Shown: positions 44,892-53,762 of the stretch, piece by piece | Position numbering within the stretch: the first letter of the stretch is position 1 | Layout: every line of letters starts with the position of its first letter | DNA from: Rhodospirillales bacterium BBD 1991-14 | GTDB taxonomy: Bacteria; Pseudomonadota; Alphaproteobacteria; Kiloniellales; Kiloniellaceae | Length of the DNA stretch: 64,000 nt | Reading direction: 5' to 3' | NCBI GenBank assembly: GCA_001657395.1 | Contig: LYSY01000001.1 | Location: forward strand, 124,001 to 188,000 | Position numbers and translations under genes: made by a program | The notes under the pieces: model-generated | Databases searched by the model: none | Told to the model about the DNA's origin: nothing | The model's input: only the letters and a program-made list of their open reading frames with translations

Positions 44892-44908
44892 GAGGTGCAG
44901 GACACCTC
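44892..44908 (+). terminator. Short hairpin after the DegT gene
   Basis: GAGGTG (44892-44897), loop CAGGA, CACCTC (44903-44908). Six perfect base pairs, 52 bases after the DegT stop and before the betaine-transporter promoter region. No T-tract. Weak candidate. Confidence 0.35.
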
Positions 44909-45003
44909 AATTGAGATAAGATCGGGTTGAGTTAACGCAGACGATCGGGGCAACCGACGTCAAGTACAAGACAAACAAACTTTATGAGCAGGAGTAAGAG
45001 GCA

Positions 45004-45960
45004 ATGAAAGTGAACAAAGCGCTCTCAAGTGTCGGCGTCGCCGCCGTCCTGACCTTTGCCGGGGCCGCCCAGGCCGCGGATGTTGTGATCGGCGTGCCGA
45101 ACTGGCCGTCGGTCAATGCGACCGCCAACGTTCTGAAAGTCGTGATCGAAGAAAATCTGGGACTCGAGGTCGAACTGCAGAACGGCACCAATCCCGTGGT
45201 CTTCGAAGCCATGGACAAGGGCTCGATGCATGCCCATCCGGAGGTCTGGCTGCCCAACCAGCAGAACCTGCACGACAAGTTCGTCAAGGACTCCGGCACC
45301 GTGGCCATGAACCCCAACGGCATCGCGGCCGAGCAGGGCATGTGCGTTCCGGACTTCGTCGCCGAGGAACTGGGCGTTACGACGATCGAAGATCTGACCG
45401 ACCCTGAAAAGGCGGGGCTCTTCGACAGCGACGGTGACGGCCGCGGCGAGATCTGGATCGGTGCGCCGGGCTGGGCCTCGACGATCGTCGAGCGCATTCG
45501 TGCGAAGTCCTACGGTTATGCCGAGACCCTTGAGCTGCTGGAGATCGACGAGACCCTGGCGTTCGCCAACCTGGATGCCGCGGTGAAAGAGAAGAAGCCC
45601 TGGATCGGCTTCTGCTACACGCCGCATTACATCTTCCTGGTCCACGAGCTGACGGCTCTCGAAGAGCCGCCGCACGACGCCTCGACCTGGAAGGTCGTGC
45701 AGCCGACCGACGATCCGGACTGGCTGGCGAAGTCGGAAGCCGGGTCCGCCTGGAACGGTGCCAAGCTCCACCTCCACTACTCCAAGGAGATGGAAGAGAA
45801 GCACCCCGAGGTGGCCAAGCTCTTTGCCAACATGAAGCTGGAAGGCGAAGCCCTCACCGAGATGAGCTACGCGCTGGTGATCAACAAGGAAGATCCGGCC
45901 GAGTTCGCCAAGAAGTGGGTGGCTGCCAACGAGGACACCGTTCTGTCCTGGCTCCAGTAG
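45004..45960 (+). CDS. Glycine betaine/proline-type ABC transporter substrate-binding protein
   Basis: 318 residues with a signal peptide cleaved at AQA-AD (about residue 24). The fold and phrases of the ProX/OpuAC family are present: IGVPNWPSVNATANVL, GSMHAHPEVWLPN, DSDGDGRGEIWIGAPGWAST and KKPWIGFCYTPHYIF. Aromatic residues for quaternary-ammonium binding are present. A GCAGGAG/AGAGG site precedes the ATG. It is the first gene of a three-gene importer, and a strong hairpin lies after its stop. The likely ligand is betaine or a related osmolyte, consistent with the betaine-degradation genes upstream. Confidence 0.88.
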   Translation: MKVNKALSSVGVAAVLTFAGAAQAADVVIGVPNWPSVNATANVLKVVIEENLGLEVELQNGTNPVVFEAMDKGSMHAHPEVWLPNQQNLHDKFVKDSGTVAMNPNGIAAEQGMCVPDFVAEELGVTTIEDLTDPEKAGLFDSDGDGRGEIWIGAPGWASTIVERIRAKSYGYAETLELLEIDETLAFANLDAAVKEKKPWIGFCYTPHYIFLVHELTALEEPPHDASTWKVVQPTDDPDWLAKSEAGSAWNGAKLHLHYSKEMEEKHPEVAKLFANMKLEGEALTEMSYALVINKEDPAEFAKKWVAANEDTVLSWLQ

Positions 45961-45972
45961 CCCTCTGATCCC

Positions 45973-46001
45973 TGCCGGCCGCCGCTTTGCGGCGGCCGGC
46001 A
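45973..46001 (+). terminator. Strong hairpin between binding-protein and ATPase genes (attenuator/stabiliser)
   Basis: TGCCGGCCGCCGC (45973-45985), loop TTT, GCGGCGGCCGGCA (45989-46001): a 13-bp perfect stem starting 12 bases after the stop. Without a T-tract it more likely reduces downstream expression or protects the binding-protein mRNA than ends the operon. Confidence 0.65.
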
Positions 46002-46028
46002 CCCTTCGACACGGATGGGGGGCATACC

Positions 46029-47069
46029 GTGACCGAAGCTGCTGTCAAAGTTGAAGACGTATGGAAGATCTTCGGCCCGCCGGGCGCCGTCGCCGAGGCG
46101 ATGGCCGCGGTCAAGGGCGAGGGCATCGGAAAACCCGAGGTCTTGGAACGCTATGGCTGCGTCGTCGGTGTCGCCGACGCGAACTTCGCGGTTCCCCGCG
46201 GTGAAATCTTCTGCATCATGGGGCTCTCGGGGTCGGGCAAGTCGACCCTGGTGCGCCACGTCAACCGCCTGATCGAACCGACCGCCGGGCGCATCGAGAT
46301 CCTCGGCCGTGACATCGCCCATATGGGCGAGAAGGAACTGCGCGCGGTGCGCGCCAAGCAGATCGGCATGGTGTTCCAGCACATGGCGCTGATGCCGCAC
46401 CGCTCGGTTCGCGACAACGTGGCCTATCCGCTCGAGATCCGCGGCGTTTCCAAGTCCAAGCGTTGGGCGGTCTCGGACCACACCCTGTCTCTGGTCGATC
46501 TGGTCGGCTACGAGGACCGCCTGCCCAAGGAACTGTCGGGCGGCATGCAGCAGCGCGTCGGCATCGCTCGCGCTCTGGCCTCCGACCCGGAAATCCTCTT
46601 GATGGACGAGCCCTTCTCGGCGCTCGATCCCCTGATCCGGCTTCAGCTTCAGGACCAGTTCAAGGCGCTGGTCGCGGAGCTTCAGAAGACCACGCTCTTC
46701 ATCACCCATGACCTGGACGAGGCGATCCGCATCGGCCACCGTATCGCCATCATGAAAGACGGGCGGATCGTCCAGATCGGCACGCCGGAAGACATCGTGA
46801 CCAACCCGGCGGACGACTATGTCCGGGAGTTCGTCCAGGGCATCTCCAAGCTCAAGCTCGTCAAGGCCCATTCCATCATGGAGCCGCTGGACAAGGTCAA
46901 CGGTGCGCTTGACGCTGCGCCGCGCGCCTCTTCCGAATGCGATCTGGACGAGCTCATCGATCTCTCCGTCGGCACCGATCTGCCGGTCGTCATCACCGAG
47001 GACGGCCGCGACGTCGGCGTCGTGACCAAGCCGCGGCTGCTGCGGGGTATCCAGGGAGGTAAGGAATGA
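46029..47069 (+). CDS. Glycine betaine/proline-type ABC transporter ATP-binding protein
   Basis: 346 residues from GTG 46029, with a run of G six bases upstream. Walker [10 protein letters not shown], signature [10 protein letters not shown], Walker [13 protein letters not shown] and the switch ITHDLDEA are intact. An N-terminal extension ([25 protein letters not shown]) precedes the core, as in ProV-type ATPases. The C-terminal ~70 residues (from about 275) probably form a regulatory domain, with an ending ([22 protein letters not shown]) like a single CBS module. It overlaps the permease start by ATGA. Confidence 0.9.
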   Translation: MTEAAVKVEDVWKIFGPPGAVAEAMAAVKGEGIGKPEVLERYGCVVGVADANFAVPRGEIFCIMGLSGSGKSTLVRHVNRLIEPTAGRIEILGRDIAHMGEKELRAVRAKQIGMVFQHMALMPHRSVRDNVAYPLEIRGVSKSKRWAVSDHTLSLVDLVGYEDRLPKELSGGMQQRVGIARALASDPEILLMDEPFSALDPLIRLQLQDQFKALVAELQKTTLFITHDLDEAIRIGHRIAIMKDGRIVQIGTPEDIVTNPADDYVREFVQGISKLKLVKAHSIMEPLDKVNGALDAAPRASSECDLDELIDLSVGTDLPVVITEDGRDVGVVTKPRLLRGIQGGKE

Positions 47070-48643
47070 CCGATATGACCGTCACGGCGGCCTCGCAGAT
47101 CGAGGTCGACCGCGCCGAACTCGATGCCTCCATCTCCCGCTTCGCCGGCAGCAACGGCGAGTACTATGCGGAGGCCTTTCACAAGATCCACGAAGCCACG
47201 GGCGTGGTGCCGACAGGCTTCAATCTCGCGGCCATGCTGCTGGGGCCCATATGGGCGGCGATGCGCGGGGTCTGGGGATTCTTCTGGGGCTTCCTGATCC
47301 TGGAGGTGATCGCCTGGGTGCAGATCGGCCGCGGTGCCTGGGGCAACCCGGGCGCCGAGTATCTTGAACGCGCCGCGCGCCAGACTGAGCGCGCCGCCGA
47401 TTTCACCCAGCGCGCCGAAGCCGCCCGCGCCGCAGGCGAGGATCCCAGCCGCTTCGAGACGCTGGCGGGCAACATGACGCGCGCCGTCGAGCGCAACATG
47501 CAGGCCGCCGAAGCGGCCAACGCCGAGGCCATCACCATCCTTACGGTCGGCCTGGCTCTCCTGCTGGTGATCAAGCTGGTCGAAGGCTTTTACAGCAACG
47601 TGATCTACGAGAAGCAGTACTCCCGCTGGCGCATCGATCCCGAGCGCGTCGAGGCGGGCGTCAGCACGCAGCGTCTGCTGCTTGGTATTGTGCTCGTGCT
47701 CGCGATCGCTCCGCTGACCGTTTACAAGTTCACGGCGGCCAGTCCGATCGAGGTGCTGAGCGGATTTCCCGAGCGGGAAGTGAGCCAGATCTTCCTCTCG
47801 ACAGACAATCAGACAATCTACACCGGTGTTGCCAACTGGATGGATCGCCAGATCGATGCCGCTGCGACCGCGGGCTCCGGTGCCTTTGACAGCATCACGG
47901 CAGGCGTGCGTGCGGTGCTCGACACCCTGACCCTGGCTCTGATCGGTACGCCCTGGCCGGTGGTCATGGTGGTGATCTGCGTGGTCGCCTGGCGCGCGGC
48001 CGGGCCGCGGGTGGCGATCTTTACGGCTGCCGCGCTCGCCTATGTCGCTTTGCTGGGCTACTGGGAGATTTCCATGGAGACCGTGGCACTGGTGGGTGCT
48101 GCGGTGCTGATCTGCGTGACCATCGGCATCCCCCTGGGGATCTGGTTCGGAAAGTCGGCGCGCGCCTACCGGGGGGCGGAGCCGGTACTCGACCTGATGC
48201 AGACCCTGCCGGCCTTCGTCTATCTGATTCCCATCATCGCCTTCTTCGGCACCGGCAACCCGCCGGGGATCCTGGCCACCATCATCTTCGGCATGCCGCC
48301 GGTCATCCGCCTGACGGCACTCGGCATGCGCGGCGTGCCGGAGAGCATCAAGGAGGCGGCGGTCGCCTTCGGCGCCACCCGCTGGCAGTTGCTGAAGGAC
48401 GTCGAGTTTCCGCTGGCGCTACCGTCGATCATGGCCGGCGTGAACCAGACCATTCTGATGTGCCTGTCGATGGTGGTGATCATCTCGCTGATCGGCGGTG
48501 GCGGCCTTGGCAAGGTGATTCTGGAAGCGCTGCAGTATGCCGCCAAGGGGCCGGGACTGCTGGGCGGTTTCGCCATCCTGTTCTGCGCCATGGTGATCGA
48601 CCGCATTGTCCAGGGCGCCTTCCGCCGCGCCGACCAGAAGTAG
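47066..48643 (+). CDS. Glycine betaine/proline-type ABC transporter permease with long N-terminal domain
   Basis: 525 residues, much longer than a ~300-residue ProW. The C-terminal ~280 residues are a normal BPD permease, with LDLMQTLPAFVYLIPIIAFFG and the EAA-loop region ALGMRGVPESIKEAAVAFGAT. The first ~160 residues are extra: a DUF2628-like membrane-associated part (FNLAAMLLGPIWAAMRGVWGFFWG) and an alanine/arginine-rich, coiled-coil-like stretch (95-155). The extra domain could sense membrane or osmotic state (inference). ATGA overlap with the ATPase gene. Confidence 0.85.
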   Translation: MTDMTVTAASQIEVDRAELDASISRFAGSNGEYYAEAFHKIHEATGVVPTGFNLAAMLLGPIWAAMRGVWGFFWGFLILEVIAWVQIGRGAWGNPGAEYLERAARQTERAADFTQRAEAARAAGEDPSRFETLAGNMTRAVERNMQAAEAANAEAITILTVGLALLLVIKLVEGFYSNVIYEKQYSRWRIDPERVEAGVSTQRLLLGIVLVLAIAPLTVYKFTAASPIEVLSGFPEREVSQIFLSTDNQTIYTGVANWMDRQIDAAATAGSGAFDSITAGVRAVLDTLTLALIGTPWPVVMVVICVVAWRAAGPRVAIFTAAALAYVALLGYWEISMETVALVGAAVLICVTIGIPLGIWFGKSARAYRGAEPVLDLMQTLPAFVYLIPIIAFFGTGNPPGILATIIFGMPPVIRLTALGMRGVPESIKEAAVAFGATRWQLLKDVEFPLALPSIMAGVNQTILMCLSMVVIISLIGGGGLGKVILEALQYAAKGPGLLGGFAILFCAMVIDRIVQGAFRRADQK

Positions 48644-48682
48644 CATCGCGCAAGCGTCACCTGCGCGGCTGGGGCCAACAGA

Positions 48683-48711
48683 TCCGGCCCGGGGACGAAC
48701 CCCGGGCCGGA
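48683..48711 (+). terminator. Strong hairpin ending the betaine transporter operon
   Basis: TCCGGCCCGGGG (48683-48694), loop ACGAA, CCCCGGGCCGGA (48700-48711): 12-bp perfect stem 39 bases after the permease stop. No clear T-tract. Confidence 0.6.
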
Positions 48712-48852
48712 AGCGGCACCGCACTCCATGGCTCTGCAATGCACGCTCAGATAGCAGTTCGTAGGAATTTGTTAACCTTGTCTTGATGTCATGGACATCG
48801 GCGTCTGCTCACTCCGTCGCGGCGGGCAGCGCCGCTGGACCGGAGATCGAGG

Positions 48853-50496
48853 TTGGCAGGGCACGAAATTCTGCTTCACATAGCCGGTGGCGTGGCGTTG
48901 TTGTTGTGGTCGACCCGCATGGTGCGGACCGGGCTGCTGCGCGCCTTCGGGACGGAACTCCGCCAGCTGATCGGCCGTTCCACACGCTCGACGCCCTCGG
49001 CCGCACTGGTCGGCTTCGGCGTCACCACCGCCCTGCAGAGTTCGACCGCCACCACCATGCTGGCGGTGTCCTTTGCCGGACGCGGGATGATCGCTCTGGC
49101 GCCGGCGCTGGCATTGATGCTGGGCGCAGACCTGGGCTCGACCATGGTGGTCCAGTTCCTCTCCTTCGATCTCTACTGGCTGTCTCCGGCCCTGCTTTTG
49201 CTGGGTGTTCTCTGCTTCATGACCGGCGGAGCCCCTCTGCGCCGCCAGATCGGCCGCGTGCTGGTCGGGCTCGGGCTGATGGTGCTCGCCCTTGATCTCA
49301 CGGTCGGCGCGACCGATCAGCTTCGCGCGAGCGCGACCCTGGAAGGCCTGCTGTCGTCGCTGGCGGACGAGGCCGTCCTGGCGGTGCTGCTGGGGGCCCT
49401 GCTGGCCTGGCTGTTCCACTCCAGTGTCGCGCTGGTTCTGCTGATCGTGGGGCTGGCCGCCGGCGGGCTGCTGGAACCGGCGGTGGCTTTCCCCCTGGTG
49501 CTCGGCGCCAACATCGGCTCCGGCATCATCCCCATGGTTCTGACGCTGCGCAGCAGCAACGAGGGCCGGCGCATTCCCCTGGGCAACCTCCTGTTCCGGG
49601 TGCTCGGCGTTGTCGCGGTGCTGCCGTTCCTGGGCCTGGTCACGCCGCTGATTGCCGAGTTGGGGGCCGATCCGGCGCGCCAGGTCGCGAACTTCCATTC
49701 GCTGTTCTGTGCCGCCGTGCTTTTTGTCGGTCTGCCGCTGGTTCATGTCATGGCGAAGGTGACCGAGCGCCTTCTGCCGGCGACGGAGGAGGAGGGGGAT
49801 ATCGGGCCGCGCTACCTGAACAAGGAGGCCGCCCAGACCCCGCAGCTGGCCTTGGCCTGCGCCAAGCGCGAGGCCTTGCGCATGGCTGACATCACCGAAC
49901 GGATGCTGAGCAAGGTGACCGACGCTTTCGAGCCGCAGGGACAGACGGTGGCCGACGAACTGGGCGACATGGACGATCAGCTCGACGAACTGCACGAAGC
50001 GATCAAGCTCTATCTGACCGAACTCTCCAGCGAGCCGCTGGATGAGGCGTCAAGCCGAAGCTGCAACGAGCTGCTGTCCTTCACGACCAACCTCGAACAC
50101 ATCGGCGACATCATCAGCAAGAACCTGCGCAAGAGCGCCCAGAAGAAGAGCCGGAAGAAGCTGTCCTTCTCGGACGAGGGCTGGAGCGAACTGCTGGATC
50201 TTCACGCCCGGGTCGCCGATCACCTGCAGCTGGCCCTGGGATCCTTCGTCACCCGAGACCCCGCCAGCGCTCAGCAGCTTGTGAAAGAGAAGCGGGAGTT
50301 TCGCGAGCTGGAACAGGAAGCCAGCGAGGCCCATCTGAACCGCCTGCGGCGGGGCCGGGTCGAGAGCATCGAGACCTCCGGCCTGCACATCGACGTGGTC
50401 CGCGACCTCAAACGGATCAACTCGCACATCACGGCGATTGCCTACGAGGTTCTGATCACCGAGGAACCCCGCTGGCTGGAGCGCAAGCGCGCCTGA
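48853..50496 (+). CDS. Na/Pi cotransporter family protein with C-terminal PhoU-like domain
   Basis: 547 residues, starting at TTG 48853 behind GGAGATCGAGG. The two inverted NptA-type repeats show the QSSTATT signature (TALQSSTATTMLAV) near 60 and FHSSVALVLL in the second half, spanning about 8-10 membrane segments to residue ~310. The soluble helical C-terminus (about 330-540) is PhoU-like. These proteins move phosphate with sodium, and the PhoU part probably gates or regulates it. It is transcribed alone. Confidence 0.87.
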   Translation: MAGHEILLHIAGGVALLLWSTRMVRTGLLRAFGTELRQLIGRSTRSTPSAALVGFGVTTALQSSTATTMLAVSFAGRGMIALAPALALMLGADLGSTMVVQFLSFDLYWLSPALLLLGVLCFMTGGAPLRRQIGRVLVGLGLMVLALDLTVGATDQLRASATLEGLLSSLADEAVLAVLLGALLAWLFHSSVALVLLIVGLAAGGLLEPAVAFPLVLGANIGSGIIPMVLTLRSSNEGRRIPLGNLLFRVLGVVAVLPFLGLVTPLIAELGADPARQVANFHSLFCAAVLFVGLPLVHVMAKVTERLLPATEEEGDIGPRYLNKEAAQTPQLALACAKREALRMADITERMLSKVTDAFEPQGQTVADELGDMDDQLDELHEAIKLYLTELSSEPLDEASSRSCNELLSFTTNLEHIGDIISKNLRKSAQKKSRKKLSFSDEGWSELLDLHARVADHLQLALGSFVTRDPASAQQLVKEKREFRELEQEASEAHLNRLRRGRVESIETSGLHIDVVRDLKRINSHITAIAYEVLITEEPRWLERKRA

Positions 50497-50656
50497 TCCC
50501 GGCTACCCGGCCTCCGGGCCCTAGCCCTTGCGCACTGCAGACCTTGCCCAATCGGCCCGTCTCCTGAAATCGGCCGAACCCCGCGTTTCCGGGCCCCGGG
50601 GCGTGGAGCGGCGGCCCTCTCTCCGCGCAGCCGCGGCCCCGATTCTGCGAATGCGC

Positions 50657-50686
50657 TTGTCCTTTCCGGAAGAAAAGACATAAAAT
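50657..50686 (+). promoter_or_regulatory. Candidate sigma-70 promoter of the tungstate transporter genes
   Basis: TTGTCC (50657-50662), 18-base spacer, TAAAAT (50681-50686), predicting a start near 50693. The preceding ~150 bases are GC-rich with several stems, and GCAT-rich sequence surrounds the -10. No known riboswitch recognised. Confidence 0.45.
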
Positions 50687-50729
50687 GCATAAGAACGCAT
50701 GAATTGCGAAGCCTGATGGGTCTGAGGGG

Positions 50730-51437
50730 ATGCAGGATTTCGGGGCCGCCTTTGCGGAAGCCTTTGCGCTGATCGTCGGATTGGATGCGGAGCTGGTGGC
50801 GATCATCGGCTTGTCGCTGCGGGTCACCTTTTCCGCGGTGATCATTGCCTGCCTGCTCGGTCTGCCTCTGGGCGCGCTGCTCGCCGTCGGCCGCTTTCCC
50901 GGCCGCGGCCTGTTGATCGTCGTGATCAGCGCCCTGATGGGGCTGCCGCCGGTGGTGGTCGGTCTGGCGGTCTATCTCATGCTCTCCAGCGCCGGGCCGC
51001 TGGGTGTACTGCAACTGCTCTACACGCCGACAGCGATGATCATCGCCCAGGCGATTCTGGTGACGCCGATCGTTGCCGCCCTGACGCGGCAGGTGGTCGA
51101 GGATCTGCACGGTGAATACGACGAACTGCTGCGTTCCATGGGCAGCAGCCGTCTCGGCACGGTGGCGACGCTGCTCTGGGATGCCCGCTATTCCCTGCTG
51201 ACGGCGGCGCTGGCCGGGCTCGGGCGCGCGCTCGCGGAGGTGGGTGCGGTGATGATCGTCGGCGGCAACATCGCCCATGTGACCCGGGTGATGACAACGG
51301 CCATCGCGCTGGAAACCTCGAAGGGTGAGTTGGCGCTGGCGCTCGGCCTCGGCATCATCCTGGTGTGCCTATCGATTCTCATCAACGCCGGTCTCCTGGG
51401 CCTGCGGCGCACGGCGGAGCGCCTGGCCTATGCCTGA
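50730..51437 (+). CDS. tupB: Tungstate ABC transporter permease TupB
   Basis: 235 residues with about six membrane segments and the permease EAA-type loop DELLRSMGSSRLGTVATLLWDAR. Size and context, directly before a small ATPase and a TupA binding protein, match TupB rather than ModB. GAGGGG directly abuts the ATG, so the exact start is uncertain, though no better one is visible. It overlaps the next gene by eight bases. Confidence 0.85.
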   Translation: MQDFGAAFAEAFALIVGLDAELVAIIGLSLRVTFSAVIIACLLGLPLGALLAVGRFPGRGLLIVVISALMGLPPVVVGLAVYLMLSSAGPLGVLQLLYTPTAMIIAQAILVTPIVAALTRQVVEDLHGEYDELLRSMGSSRLGTVATLLWDARYSLLTAALAGLGRALAEVGAVMIVGGNIAHVTRVMTTAIALETSKGELALALGLGIILVCLSILINAGLLGLRRTAERLAYA

Positions 51438-52188
51438 TGCCGCCGTGATGCCGATCTGCGACCCCTGCCGTCCGCAGCCGAACGGGCCGCCGGCGATTGT
51501 CCTTGACGACCTGGTGCTGGAACGCGGCGGCAAGCGGCTGATCGACGGTCTCAGCATGGCGGTCCCTGCGCAGGGTGTGACGGTCGTCATGGGCCCCAAC
51601 GGTGCCGGCAAGAGCCTGGCGCTCCGCCTGATCGCCGGGCTCATCGCACCGAGCGGTGGGCGCCTGGAGTTCCTGGCAGGCGACGATACTCGGCGGCAGA
51701 TCGCTTTCGTCTTTCAGAAACCCGTGCTGTTGCGCCGCTCGGTGCGTGCCAACCTGGATCATGCGCTGCGGACCTACGGGACGCCGCGCCGGGAGCGCGC
51801 GGACCGCCTGGCCGAGCTCCTGACCCTCGGGCAACTCACGGATCTGGCCGAACGGCCGGCGCGCGTGCTGTCCGGCGGCGAGCAACAGCGTGTCGCCATG
51901 GTCCGCGCCCTGGCCGCCGCGCCGAAGGTGCTGTTGCTGGACGAGCCGACTGCCAGTCTCGATCCGCAGGCGACGGCAGCCATCGAGGCTCTGATCCGCC
52001 GTGCGGTGGACGACGGCGTCAGTGTCGTTCTGGTGACCCATCAGGCCGGGCAGGCCCAGCGCCTGGCCGACGGCGTGTGTTTTCTGCATCAAGGCAGGCT
52101 GCGCGAGGCGGCGCCGGCTGCCGCTTTCTTTCGCAGTCCCCGCAGCCCGGAAGCGCGCGCCTATCTGGCCGGCGAGTTGCTTCTCTAG
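51430..52188 (+). CDS. tupC: Tungstate ABC transporter ATP-binding protein TupC
   Basis: 252 residues with Walker A GPNGAGKSL, signature LSGGEQQRVAM, Walker B VLLLDEPTASLD and switch histidine VTHQAGQ. It lacks the C-terminal TOBE domain of ModC, which fits TupC. It may start at ATG 51430 or 51448. The operon order is B-C-A, unlike the usual A-B-C. Confidence 0.85.
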   Translation: MPDAAVMPICDPCRPQPNGPPAIVLDDLVLERGGKRLIDGLSMAVPAQGVTVVMGPNGAGKSLALRLIAGLIAPSGGRLEFLAGDDTRRQIAFVFQKPVLLRRSVRANLDHALRTYGTPRRERADRLAELLTLGQLTDLAERPARVLSGGEQQRVAMVRALAAAPKVLLLDEPTASLDPQATAAIEALIRRAVDDGVSVVLVTHQAGQAQRLADGVCFLHQGRLREAAPAAAFFRSPRSPEARAYLAGELLL

Positions 52189-52220
52189 AACGCCAATCCG
52201 TACCTTGAGGAGAGAGGTCC

Positions 52221-53048
52221 ATGCAGGTGAAAGCCCTTAAGTTCGCAGTCGCCCTGGTCGCAGCCACAGCCATACCGACTGCTGCGGCCTGGGCCGAAGA
52301 CTTCATCATCGTCCAGTCGACCACTTCGACCCAGAACTCCGGCCTTTACGATCACCTGCTGCCGCAGTTCCGGGAAGCCAGCGGGATCGAGGTGCGGGTG
52401 GTCGCGGTCGGGACCGGCCAGGCGATCAAGAACGCCCGCAACTGCGACGGCGATGTGCTGCTGGTTCATGCCAAGCCGGCGGAGGAGAAGTTCGTGGCTG
52501 AGGGCTATGGGGTCAGCCGCGCCGATGTCATGTACAACGACTTCGTCATCGTCGGCCCGGCCGACGATCCGGCGGGGATCGGCGGTGGTGCCGACGTGGC
52601 CGCGGCGCTGGCCCGGATAGAGGGCTCCGGGTCTGTCTTTGCATCGCGCGGCGATGATTCCGGCACCCACAAAAAGGAACTGGCGCTCTGGCAGGCTGCC
52701 GGCCTCGATCCCAGCGGCGCCAGCGGGACCTGGTACCGCGAAACCGGCTCCGGCATGGGGGCGACCCTCAACACCGCGGTCGGCATGGGCGCCTACACCA
52801 TGACCGATCGGGCCACCTGGATCGCCTTCGGCAACAAGCAGGACCACAGGATCGTCGTCGAGGGCGATACCCGCCTGTTCAATCAGTACGGCGTCATCCT
52901 GGTGAACCCGGAGCGCTGCGAGAACGTGAAGGCCGAGATGGGCCAGACGTTCATCGACTGGATCCTGTCAGACGAAGGCCAGTCCGCCATCGCCGACTAC
53001 ACCCGCGATGGCCAGCAGCTGTTCTTTCCCAATGCCCGGATGAGCTGA
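52221..53048 (+). CDS. tupA: Tungstate-binding periplasmic protein TupA
   Basis: 275 residues with a signal peptide cleaved near AWA-ED (about residue 25). Tungstate-binding landmarks are IIVQSTTSTQNSGLY, VAVGTGQAIKNARNCDGDVLLVHAK, FASRGDDSGTHKKEL and the later GAYTMTDRATW. TupA discriminates tungstate from molybdate strongly. AGGAGAGAGG precedes the ATG. It is 32 bases after tupC, and a hairpin follows. The nearby ModA-like protein may cover molybdate. Confidence 0.9.
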   Translation: MQVKALKFAVALVAATAIPTAAAWAEDFIIVQSTTSTQNSGLYDHLLPQFREASGIEVRVVAVGTGQAIKNARNCDGDVLLVHAKPAEEKFVAEGYGVSRADVMYNDFVIVGPADDPAGIGGGADVAAALARIEGSGSVFASRGDDSGTHKKELALWQAAGLDPSGASGTWYRETGSGMGATLNTAVGMGAYTMTDRATWIAFGNKQDHRIVVEGDTRLFNQYGVILVNPERCENVKAEMGQTFIDWILSDEGQSAIADYTRDGQQLFFPNARMS

Positions 53049-53062
53049 GGGCAGGGGCGCAG

Positions 53063-53086
53063 GCCGCCGCGGCTGTCGTCGGCGGC
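53063..53086. terminator. Hairpin between tupA and the convergent methyltransferase
   Basis: GCCGCCG (53063-53069) / CGGCGGC (53080-53086), 7 perfect pairs, in the convergent gap between two stops. No T-tract. Confidence 0.45.
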
Positions 53087-53100
53087 GTCATCAGAGTTCA

Positions 53101-53748
53101 TCATTCGGGGCGGCGGGCAGCAAAGCGCACGACATGCGCGATGCCACGATGCCGCCGTCCCTCATCGAGGCGGACCTCTCCCGCCAGCGCTTCGACCACC
53201 GCCAAACCGGGCGTAGCACCATGGAGTTCCGCAAGACTGTAAAGGAGGCCGGGATCTTCAGGCCCCATGTTGGCGTGCACCGCCTGCTCCTTGGAAAAGG
53301 CCTCGACGACGAGCCAGCCGCCGGGGGCGAGCGCTGCGGCGGCCTGTTCAAGGGCGCGCAGCCGCGTGCCCGCAGGCGCCTGCAGGTAGAACAGGGTGGC
53401 GAGGTCCCAGCTCTGCCCGGGGCCCGCACTCCAGCTGTCCAGATCGGCGGTCCGGCGCTCGACCGTCACCCGGTTAAACCGGTCGAAGGCCAGCGCCTTT
53501 TCGGTGGCCACCGCGGAAATGTCCAGCGCCGCGACTGTCAATCCCCGGCCCGCCAGCCAGGCCCCGTTGCGCCCGTCGCCGTCGGCCAGGCAAAGAGCGC
53601 TGCGGACCCTGAAGTCCGAGCGTGCCGCGACCATCCGCAGGTACTCGTTTGGCGCGGTGCCGAACAGCGGTTCTTCCGCCGCTTCGTAGCGTGCGTCCCA
53701 GCGCTGCGCTGTCGTACTGCCATTGGACGTCCCGTCCTTTTCTTCCAT
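53101..53748 (-). CDS. Class I SAM-dependent methyltransferase
   Basis: 215 residues with a Rossmann methyltransferase core: RWDARYEAAEEPLFGTAPNEYL, SAM-binding ALCLADGDGRNGAWLAGRGLTVAALDIS (the usual G-x-G is changed to ADGDGRNG) and the GGWLVVEAFSKEQ region. It resembles small-molecule methyltransferases of the tellurite-resistance/thiopurine type; substrate unknown. Its start lies 14 bases from the divergent ModA-like start, so promoters must lie inside the neighbouring gene, or a later start is used. Confidence 0.75.
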   Translation of the reverse strand: MEEKDGTSNGSTTAQRWDARYEAAEEPLFGTAPNEYLRMVAARSDFRVRSALCLADGDGRNGAWLAGRGLTVAALDISAVATEKALAFDRFNRVTVERRTADLDSWSAGPGQSWDLATLFYLQAPAGTRLRALEQAAAALAPGGWLVVEAFSKEQAVHANMGPEDPGLLYSLAELHGATPGLAVVEALAGEVRLDEGRRHRGIAHVVRFAARRPE

Positions 53749-53762
53749 GGAGGAATCCTTTC

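Noticed and set aside
50497-50729. Possible molybdenum/tungsten cofactor riboswitch in the tup leader
   Set aside because: GC-rich stems are present, but the conserved blocks of the Moco motif could not be found.
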